Assembly (NCBI RefSeq): GCF_008806325.1
Contig: NZ_WACR01000008.1
Coordinates: forward strand, 62,001 to 126,000
From: Salibacter halophilus
Lineage (GTDB): Bacteria > Bacteroidota > Bacteroidia > Flavobacteriales_G > Salibacteraceae
Direction: 5' to 3'
Length of the DNA: 64,000 nucleotides
Positions 58,194-64,000 of the stretch are shown here, in pieces. The notes beneath the pieces were generated by a model. It saw nothing but the letters and a program-made list of their open reading frames with translations, was not told the origin of the DNA and searched no databases. Every line of letters begins with the position of its first letter. Position 1 is the first letter of the stretch. Made by a program: the position numbers and the translations under genes.

Positions 58194-58694
58194 ATGGATG
58201 GATTAAACACAGCATATCTTTTACTCGGAGGTAATCTGGGAGATGTTAAGCAAACCTTTTTGAGGGCTGTTGAAGCCATTGATGAGTTTGCTGAGATAAA
58301 TGAAAAGTCAGGTTATTACCGGTCAGAGCCGTGGGGCTTTGAGAGCGAATACGATTTTTTGAATCAGGTGTTGTTGGTCAGAACCGGACTCAATCCAAAA
58401 GAGCTCCTTCGTAGCTTGCTCGATGTAGAGCAGAAGCTAGGGCGAGAAACTAAAAGGCACAACGAAACCGGTAATTACCAGTCACGGCTGATCGACATCG
58501 ACTTGCTTTTTTACGAGGACTTCGAGGTGAGCGAAAAGGATCTGACCGTGCCACATCCAAGATTGCATGAAAGGAAGTTTACACTTTTGCCACTCGTAGA
58601 AATAGCACCTGATTATATTCATCCATCAAAAAATAAAACGATTAACCAGCTGTTGCATGAATGCGATGATAATGCTGAGGTTGAAGAGATATGA
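58194..58694 (+). CDS. folK: 2-amino-4-hydroxy-6-hydroxymethyldihydropteridine diphosphokinase
   Basis: FolK transfers pyrophosphate from ATP to the pterin in folate synthesis. The 166-residue protein has LLLGGNLGDVKQTF, SGYYRSEPWGFESEYDFLNQV and the substrate block RLIDIDLLFYEDF, with PHPRLHERKFTLLPL near the C-terminus. Its 501 bases hold three copies of the dispersed 10-mer (58321, 58376 and 58538), the densest group in the window. It overlaps the next kinase gene by four bases (ATGA). Confidence 0.96.
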   Translation: MDGLNTAYLLLGGNLGDVKQTFLRAVEAIDEFAEINEKSGYYRSEPWGFESEYDFLNQVLLVRTGLNPKELLRSLLDVEQKLGRETKRHNETGNYQSRLIDIDLLFYEDFEVSEKDLTVPHPRLHERKFTLLPLVEIAPDYIHPSKNKTINQLLHECDDNAEVEEI

Positions 58695-59320
58695 AGTACA
58701 GGTACATTGCAATAGAAGGAATAATTGGAACGGGGAAAACATCGCTCGCGCAAAAATTTTCTAGTGATTTAAACGGGAAGTTGCTTTTAGAGGAGTTCGA
58801 TGAAAATCCGTTTTTACCCCTTTTTTATGAAGAGCCGCAACGCTATGGGTTTCCTGTTGAAATGTCTTTCTTAGCAGAACGCTACCACCAAATCAAAAAC
58901 AAAATTCAAACGAAAGATCTCTTTCAGCCAATTTTTAGTGATTATATTTTTGAAAAGAGTTTACTTTTTGCACACCTCAATTTATCAGAAGACGAATACG
59001 CACTATACAAGCAGATTTTCAAGATAATAACAAGCTCACTGCCAGCTCCTGAAGTCACTTTCTTTCTCTATAAAAAGCCGGAGATTGCATTGGAGAATAT
59101 CAAGAAAAGAGGCAGATCTTATGAGCAGAATATAACAATTGATTATCTTGATGACCTTCAAAGTCAGTATATAAGCTTTTTTAAACAAAAACTTGATTGG
59201 CGTGTGGTATTTATAGACTCATCAAAACTCGATTTTGTGAGTAACATCAGCGACTATAAATTTTTATGTTCGCTGTTAGATAGAGAATATGATGAAGGAA
59301 TTACCAGAATCATTCCTTAA
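58691..59320 (+). CDS. Deoxynucleoside kinase, second copy with altered DRS motif
   Basis: The 209-residue protein has the P-loop AIEGIIGTGKTSLA, the catalytic block EEFDENPFLPLFY and a lid region RGRSYEQNITIDYLDDL. In the position of the DRS-type motif it has FSDYIFEKSLLFA, so the arginine of the motif is replaced by tyrosine, unlike the copy at 53.2 kb (QDRTIYED). This may mean a changed substrate, weak activity or a regulatory role, for instance as partner of the other kinase. The folK-kinase pair is translationally coupled. Confidence 0.85.
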   Translation: MKYRYIAIEGIIGTGKTSLAQKFSSDLNGKLLLEEFDENPFLPLFYEEPQRYGFPVEMSFLAERYHQIKNKIQTKDLFQPIFSDYIFEKSLLFAHLNLSEDEYALYKQIFKIITSSLPAPEVTFFLYKKPEIALENIKKRGRSYEQNITIDYLDDLQSQYISFFKQKLDWRVVFIDSSKLDFVSNISDYKFLCSLLDREYDEGITRIIP

Positions 59321-59352
59321 ATTGTCAATCATTTTAATGTAAAAAGTCATTT

Positions 59353-59383
59353 TTGCAATTGAAGAAACAATAAAATAGATTTG
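59353..59383 (+). promoter_or_regulatory. Promoter of the OmpA/TPR lipoprotein gene
   Basis: TTG (59353-59355), a 20-base spacer and TAGATTTG (59376-59383) match the Bacteroidota promoter exactly, with the same spacing as the rplM promoter. The predicted start site leaves a leader of about 45 bases before the ATG at 59437. Confidence 0.75.
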
Positions 59384-59436
59384 TAACGCACTAAGCATTC
59401 AATATAAGAATTTCATTTAAAGTAAAATAACACAAC

Positions 59437-61149
59437 ATGAAAGCAAACACCGCAAGAAATCTCTCACTAGTTGTTGCAGCATCTTTAGGAGTGATAGCGT
59501 GTAACCCATTGAATAAAATGGCGAAAAACTCTAATGATGTCAATTATTCGGTTACACCAGATCCTTTAGAAATGCACGGAGATAGTGTTGAAATAACCGT
59601 CAAAGGTTCTTACCCTGCTAAATATTTCAACAAGAAAGCAGTCGTTGATGTAAAACCTGTATTCGTTTCAGATGGTCAGGAAGTAAAAGAATTTGAAACT
59701 ATTACACTCGTTGGCCAGGACGCTGAAGAAGACGGAAGAAAAGTCAATTATGATAAAGGAGGTTCTTTTACTTACGTAACAAAAGTTCCTTACAAGCCTG
59801 AAATGATGAGTGGAGAGCTCAAGGCTAAAATCGTTGGCCGTTACAAATCAAAATCTCAGGAGCTAGCTACTGTGAAAGTTGCTGATGGTACAATTGTAAC
59901 GCCTAATCTCGTTGAAGATGACGACAAGCCAATTTTAGGTGCTGACGAGTTCCAACGCATCACAACTGATGTTCACAATGCTCAAATTCACTATTTGATC
60001 AACAGTTCTTATGTACGCCCTTCAGAACTTCGCGATGAAGATATGGAGAAGCTCATCGAGATGATCGAAAAGAAAGCTGCTGATTCAAATTACGTTTTCA
60101 AAAAAGCAGATATTCAGGCATATGCTTCACCGGATGGTGAATTGTCACTCAATGAAAACCTCGCTGAAGATCGTGCAGGGTCTGCTGCTAAGGCATTGAA
60201 AAGACAAATGCGTAAAGCTGATGCTGAAAAAGGAACTAAAGATGAGTTCTACAACCTCGTAGGAAAAGGTGAGGACTGGAAAGGTTTCAAGAAAGCTATG
60301 CAAGCTTCTGATATCAAAGACAAGGATCTTATCTTGAGAGTTCTTGAAATGTATCAGGATGTTAAAAAGCGTGAGCAGGAAATCAAAAACCTCGCAGAAA
60401 CTTACACGGTATTGAAAGATGAAATTCTTCCAGAATTGAGAAGATCACAAATCGCACTTTCAATCGATAAAGTTGGTAAGTCTGACGAGCAAATTGCTCA
60501 ACTTGCAGCTGATAGCGCTAAAGGTCTTAACGTTGAAGAGCTTCTTTACGCTGCTACTTTAACTGATGATCTCAGCAAAAAGCTCGAGATTTACAAAAAA
60601 GCAGCTAAGATCTATCCAGATGACTGGAGAGGTCACAACAACGCAGGTTATGTGAAGCTGATGCAAAATGATGTTAGCGCTGCAAAGTCTTACTTTGAAG
60701 CTGCTCAGTCTAAAGCATCTAACAATCCTATCGTGATGAATAACCTCGGTGTTATCGCTCGCCTCAATGGAGACAGAAGTGCTGCAATGGACTATTACAA
60801 CAAAGCTAACGGAGCAGGTGATGAAGTGAATTACAACAAAGGTATCGTGAATATCCTCAATGGAAACTACGATGCTGCTACTTCAAACTTCTCTAGCTTT
60901 AATAGTGTAAATAAAGCACTTGCTCAAATTCTTGCAGGATCTGCTGATCAGGCTGTGAGAACAATTGATGACAGTGATGAGAAAACAACGGCTAAAGCTT
61001 ATTACCTAAAAGCTGTTGCCGGTGCAAGAACAAATAACAAAGAGTTGGTAATGAATAATCTTAAAACAGCAATTAGCAAAGATCCTTCAATGAAAGATCG
61101 CGCTATGAAAGACGCTGAATTTATCGATTATGACCTCTCAACTCTTTAA
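59437..61149 (+). CDS. OmpA-like / TPR outer-membrane lipoprotein
   Basis: The 570-residue protein has a lipoprotein signal peptide with lipobox GVIAC (Cys22), an N-terminal β-rich region, an OmpA-like segment (about 215-260, IQAYASPDGELSLNENLAEDRA), a helical linker and TPR-like repeats (about 385-540: YPDDWRGHNNAGYVKLMQND, NNPIVMNNLGVIARLNGDRS). Such proteins are abundant in Bacteroidota envelopes and probably bridge peptidoglycan and outer membrane. The codon use is biased toward a small set, as in highly expressed genes, and its promoter and terminator are both strong. No dispersed 10-mer is seen in this gene. Confidence 0.88.
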   Translation: MKANTARNLSLVVAASLGVIACNPLNKMAKNSNDVNYSVTPDPLEMHGDSVEITVKGSYPAKYFNKKAVVDVKPVFVSDGQEVKEFETITLVGQDAEEDGRKVNYDKGGSFTYVTKVPYKPEMMSGELKAKIVGRYKSKSQELATVKVADGTIVTPNLVEDDDKPILGADEFQRITTDVHNAQIHYLINSSYVRPSELRDEDMEKLIEMIEKKAADSNYVFKKADIQAYASPDGELSLNENLAEDRAGSAAKALKRQMRKADAEKGTKDEFYNLVGKGEDWKGFKKAMQASDIKDKDLILRVLEMYQDVKKREQEIKNLAETYTVLKDEILPELRRSQIALSIDKVGKSDEQIAQLAADSAKGLNVEELLYAATLTDDLSKKLEIYKKAAKIYPDDWRGHNNAGYVKLMQNDVSAAKSYFEAAQSKASNNPIVMNNLGVIARLNGDRSAAMDYYNKANGAGDEVNYNKGIVNILNGNYDAATSNFSSFNSVNKALAQILAGSADQAVRTIDDSDEKTTAKAYYLKAVAGARTNNKELVMNNLKTAISKDPSMKDRAMKDAEFIDYDLSTL

Positions 61150-61168
61150 TGAGAACTAATAATTTGAG

Positions 61169-61201
61169 AAAGGGCGAAATTTTTGTTTCGCCCTTTTTTA
61201 T
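61169..61201 (+). terminator. Rho-independent terminator after the OmpA/TPR gene
   Basis: AAAGGGCGAAA (61169-61179) and TTTCGCCCTTT (61186-61196) form an 11-bp stem with a six-base loop followed by TTTTA. It begins 20 bases after the stop codon. Confidence 0.92.
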
Positions 61202-61220
61202 TTTCCACTATTTTAGCAAC

Positions 61221-61433
61221 ATGAATAAGTGGTTCGTTATATTATTTGCTGCTTTTTTACTCATTGGATCAACTTCGAGTTGTAAGAAGTGCTACAATTG
61301 TCGCAAGAAGATTGTAGTGGAGATCAATAATCAGGAAGTTGAAACAGATGAGTATTATGAAGAAGATGTTTGTACAAGCGAAGAAAAAGACGATCTTGAA
61401 CGCGATGGTTTTCGCTGTTCGAGCAAACGATAG
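61221..61433 (+). CDS. Tiny Cys-rich lipoprotein, first of a pair
   Basis: The 70-residue protein has a lipoprotein-type signal peptide (NKWFVILFAAFLLIGSTSSC, Cys21) directly followed by KKCYNCRKK, an acidic middle and two more cysteines (EDVCTSEEKDDLERDGFRC). The frame is open further upstream to 61149, but that would run through the terminator. The spacing Cys-x2-Cys-x2-Cys after the lipid site resembles the neighbour at 61.5 kb. Function is unknown. Confidence 0.75.
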   Translation: MNKWFVILFAAFLLIGSTSSCKKCYNCRKKIVVEINNQEVETDEYYEEDVCTSEEKDDLERDGFRCSSKR

Positions 61434-61456
61434 TTTCATCGTGTTTATATGAATGT

Positions 61457-61464
61457 TATATTTG
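61457..61464 (+). promoter_or_regulatory. Candidate -7 element TATATTTG before the second Cys-rich lipoprotein
   Basis: TATATTTG matches TAnnTTTG; no TTG partner is found at the usual distance. It supports the ATG at 61488 as start, as the ATG at 61473 would leave almost no leader. Confidence 0.4.
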
Positions 61465-61487
61465 TGGTTTAAATGAAGATTTTAGAT

Positions 61488-61682
61488 ATGAAAAAGATAG
61501 TCGGTATAGCGGCAGTATTTGTAGCCGTTTTGGGTTTTACTTCTTGTGAGCAGTGTGCAACGTGTACTTTTAACGACCCTGATAGAGGTCAGCTTACTGA
61601 AGATTTTTGTGATAGAGGTAAGGTCTATGACGATACAATGGAAACTTACGATGACGCAGGTTGGGATTGCGTTGAAGATTAA
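61488..61682 (+). CDS. Tiny Cys-rich lipoprotein, second of a pair
   Basis: The 64-residue protein has a lipoprotein signal (KKIVGIAAVFVAVLGFTSC, Cys20) followed by EQCATCTFND, an acidic middle (GQLTEDFCDRGKVYDD) and a final DAGWDCVED. Spacing of the cysteines (Cys-x2-Cys-x2-Cys, then two single Cys) is the same as in the gene 55 bases upstream, so they are probably paralogues. Its stop shares TTAA with the convergent methyltransferase gene. Function is unknown. Confidence 0.75.
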   Translation: MKKIVGIAAVFVAVLGFTSCEQCATCTFNDPDRGQLTEDFCDRGKVYDDTMETYDDAGWDCVED

Positions 61683-62218
61683 TCGAATAAGTCGCAGTTT
61701 TTTACTGCTTCCCATATAACAATACCGGCACTCACTGAGATATTCAGTGAGTGTTTTGTTCCCAGCTGAGGGATTTCAATTACGCCCTCACATTTATCGA
61801 TCACTTCCTGTTCCACGCCAAAAACTTCGTTTCCAAAAACGAGTGCGACTGGATTCTTCCTGTCGTTCTTCCAATTATTCAACATGCTGCTATTTTCAGT
61901 TTGTTCAATTGCCCAGGACGAATAACCTTTTGAAGAAAGTTCGTCAATAGCATCAGTTGTTTTTTCAAAATACTTCCATTTGACAGATTCTTGCGCTCCC
62001 AAAGCTGTTTTTTGAATTTCTCTGTGTTGTGGAGTAGCTGTGATTCCGCACAGGTAAATCGCCTCAACTCTAAATGCATCTGAGGTTCTGAAAACAGATC
62101 CCACATTGTTGATGCTCCTGATGTTATCTAACACCACGATAACCGGAGCTTTGTCTGATTCCCTGAACTCGTCTTTTGATATCCTGTTGAGCTCTTCGTT
62201 TTTTAATTTTCTGTTCAT
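61679..62218 (-). CDS. TrmH/SpoU-family RNA 2'-O-methyltransferase
   Basis: The 179-residue protein has the three SPOUT motifs: LDNIRSINNVGSVFRTSDAF, VALVFGNEVFGVEQE and IPQLGTKHSLNISVSAGI, which form the knotted SAM site. There is no N-terminal L30e domain, so it resembles TrmH/TrmL-type tRNA methyltransferases more than RlmB. The target RNA cannot be assigned. The 83-base gap before mutS holds a dispersed 10-mer at 62239-62248, the only exact intergenic copy. Confidence 0.92.
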   Translation of the reverse strand: MNRKLKNEELNRISKDEFRESDKAPVIVVLDNIRSINNVGSVFRTSDAFRVEAIYLCGITATPQHREIQKTALGAQESVKWKYFEKTTDAIDELSSKGYSSWAIEQTENSSMLNNWKNDRKNPVALVFGNEVFGVEQEVIDKCEGVIEIPQLGTKHSLNISVSAGIVIWEAVKNCDLFD

Positions 62219-62301
62219 AAAATTTGATAACTCATCTGGCTCTGACCGATAAAAACAGCATCACCTTTGTAAATTCGTTCATTGCAAAAAACGACAGTAT
62301 T

Positions 62302-64000
62302 TTGGCAAAAACAAAGGAAAAAAATAAGGGGACTGAAACTCCCCTGATGAAACAGTACAATAAGATCAAGGCAAAACACCCTGATGCAATCCTCCTTTTT
62401 AGAGTGGGCGACTTTTACGAAACCTTTGGGGAAGATGCGGTGAAAGCGGCTGAGATTCTAGGAATCGTACTCACGAAAAGGAAAAACGGATCTGCTTCAC
62501 ACATTGAGTTGGCGGGCTTTCCGCACCACGCCATGGATTCTTATTTGCCAAAACTGGTCAGAGCCGGTCACCGCGTAGCCATTTGTGATCAGCTCGAAGA
62601 TCCCAAAATGACGAAGAAAATTGTCAAAAGAGGAATTACTGAGCTCGTAACGCCTGGTGTTTCTTACAACGATAAAATTCTTCACCATACTGAAAATAAT
62701 TTCCTCGCTGCGGTTCATCTCACTGATGAATTCAGCGGAATTGCTTTCCTCGATATTTCTACTGGAGAGTTTATGTGCGCCCAGGGGAATATTGATTACA
62801 TCGATAAGTTGTTGCAGAGTCTTTCACCAAATGAAGTGCTGGTTCAGCGGAATAAAATCTCGCAATTTGAGCAGGAGTTTGGCAAGAGTTATCACACTTA
62901 CCATCTCGAAGATTGGGTTTTCACTTCAGAATTTGGAAATGATTCACTTCTCGAACACTTTAAAACGAAAAGCTTAAAAGGGTTCGGGATAGAAAATCTC
63001 GAAAAAGGAATCATTGCTGCCGGTGCCTGTCTCCAGTATTTGAAAGAAACACAGCACCATCAGGTGAGCCACATCAACACGATTCACCGCATCGAGCAGG
63101 ATAAGTATGTTTGGTTGGATAAGTTTACTATTCGGAACCTCGAACTTTTTTATTCACCAAATGAAGGAGCCAAAACACTTTTCAATATTCTCGATCGCAC
63201 TGAAAGCCCGATGGGCTCCCGTTTGCTCAAACGCTGGTTAGCGTTACCCCTCAAAGAGAAAAAAGTCATTGAGGAACGACTCGATGCAGTAGAGTATTTC
63301 ACCAAAAAACCTGATGACAAAAAAGATATTTGGAGTCAGATTTCTTCAGTTGGTGATTTGGAAAGATTGATTTCAAAAGCAGCAGTAAATCGTGTTTCAC
63401 CGCGCGATGTTATTCAGTTGAAAAAGGCGCTACTCACCATTCCGCCTATCAAAGAAAAGTTGCTGAATGTGAAAACCGAATCGCTCAAGTCGATCGGTGA
63501 TCAATTGCACCCTTGCGAACACATCAGGCAAAAAATTGAAGAGCAAATTCAGGATGATCCGCCATTGAATGTCGCGAAGGGGAATGTGATTAAAGATGGT
63601 GTGAATGATGAGTTGGATGAACTCCGCAAACTCGCCTTTTCTTCTCGTGACTACCTCGAAAAAATGCAAAAGCGCGAGGTTGAAAAAACAGGAATCTCTT
63701 CCTTGAAAGTTGGGTTTAACAATGTTTTCGGCTATTACTTTGAAGTCCGTAACACGTTTAAATCGAAAGTGCCTGAGGAGTGGATAAGAAAGCAAACGCT
63801 CGTCAATGCTGAGCGCTATATCACCGAAGAGTTAAAGGAATACGAATCGAAAATACTGGGAGCTGAGGAGAAAATCCAGCATCTTGAAACGCAACTTTTT
63901 TCAGAACTCGTTCAATCGTTGCAGGAGTATGTTGGTCAGATCCAGCAGGATGCTCAACTCATCGCTAAACTCGATTGCCTGTTGGCCTTTGCCGATTTAG
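62302..64000 (+). CDS. mutS: DNA mismatch repair protein MutS, 3'-truncated by window
   Basis: MutS recognises mismatches and starts repair. The first 566 residues are present and run off the end of the window. They include the mismatch-binding N-terminus [16 protein letters not shown] and [16 protein letters not shown], with the Phe-x-Glu contact in DFYETFGED, the connector, and core/clamp regions ([16 protein letters not shown]). The ATPase domain lies beyond the window. The likely start is TTG at 62302 ([10 protein letters not shown]); an ATG at 62347 would cut the N-terminus. Two dispersed 10-mers lie at 62556 and 63934. Confidence 0.96.
   Translation, partial: MAKTKEKNKGTETPLMKQYNKIKAKHPDAILLFRVGDFYETFGEDAVKAAEILGIVLTKRKNGSASHIELAGFPHHAMDSYLPKLVRAGHRVAICDQLEDPKMTKKIVKRGITELVTPGVSYNDKILHHTENNFLAAVHLTDEFSGIAFLDISTGEFMCAQGNIDYIDKLLQSLSPNEVLVQRNKISQFEQEFGKSYHTYHLEDWVFTSEFGNDSLLEHFKTKSLKGFGIENLEKGIIAAGACLQYLKETQHHQVSHINTIHRIEQDKYVWLDKFTIRNLELFYSPNEGAKTLFNILDRTESPMGSRLLKRWLALPLKEKKVIEERLDAVEYFTKKPDDKKDIWSQISSVGDLERLISKAAVNRVSPRDVIQLKKALLTIPPIKEKLLNVKTESLKSIGDQLHPCEHIRQKIEEQIQDDPPLNVAKGNVIKDGVNDELDELRKLAFSSRDYLEKMQKREVEKTGISSLKVGFNNVFGYYFEVRNTFKSKVPEEWIRKQTLVNAERYITEELKEYESKILGAEEKIQHLETQLFSELVQSLQEYVGQIQQDAQLIAKLDCLLAFADL

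Overview
The window is chromosomal DNA from a member of the Bacteroidota, most likely a marine or saline Flavobacteriia/Cryomorphaceae-type organism (the lineage is inferred). Pointers are a SprA-type type IX secretion (T9SS) pore followed by gcvH and a VanZ-like gene, a huge secreted protein with a gliding-motility (CHU_C) C-terminal sorting domain, Bacteroidota-style TonB proteins, DUF5686 and GH3-type proteins, and promoters of the TTG-N19/20-TAnnTTTG type. Genes are dense, few start with recognisable Shine-Dalgarno sites, and several use GTG or TTG. No phage, insertion sequence, CRISPR array or rRNA was seen, and no gene-free stretch exceeds about 200 bases.

Layout. 1-7.3 kb: end of sprA, gcvH, vanZ-like, two tonB-like genes, deoC, two tandem outer-membrane barrel paralogues. 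7.3-11.6 kb: cytochrome oxidase accessory operon (ctaB, two subunit III genes, subunit IV, a cysteine-free SCO-like protein, DUF420, a small CxxC protein). 11.7-15.2 kb: tolC-like, efflux adaptor, tsaB. 15.2-26.2 kb: a DUF255 thioredoxin-like protein, an M90 peptidase, an LEA14-like lipoprotein, an M20 dipeptidase, the giant T9SS cargo and an orphan histidine kinase. 26.3-34.1 kb: tRNA-Phe, then coaX, outer-membrane protein, TPR protein, lptC, a CorC-type protein and a PpiD-like foldase. 34.1-38.9 kb: translation block rplM-rpsI-rpsB-tsf, pyrH, frr. 38.9-47.8 kb: radical SAM protein, DUF5686 protein, RND/MMPL exporter, rmlA, polyprenyl synthase, TIGR01777 epimerase. 47.9-52.4 kb: sucA-sucB. 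52.5-64 kb: outer-membrane protein, two deoxynucleoside kinases, GH3-like protein, sppA, folK, an OmpA/TPR lipoprotein, two tiny Cys-rich lipoproteins, a TrmH-family methyltransferase and the first two thirds of mutS.

The most striking signal is not a gene. The 10-mer GGTCAGANCC (N is T or G in 30 of 35 copies, never C) occurs at least 35 times on the two strands, where about 0.5 would be expected for nine fixed bases. It is spread about every 1.8 kb through functionally unrelated genes, in several reading frames and equally in both orientations. This is the distribution of a DNA uptake sequence or another genome-wide recognition motif. I know of no such motif described for Bacteroidota. Other points of interest are four convergent gene pairs sharing a TTAA stop quartet, a likely ATC start codon, and a pair of tiny Cys-rich lipoproteins.
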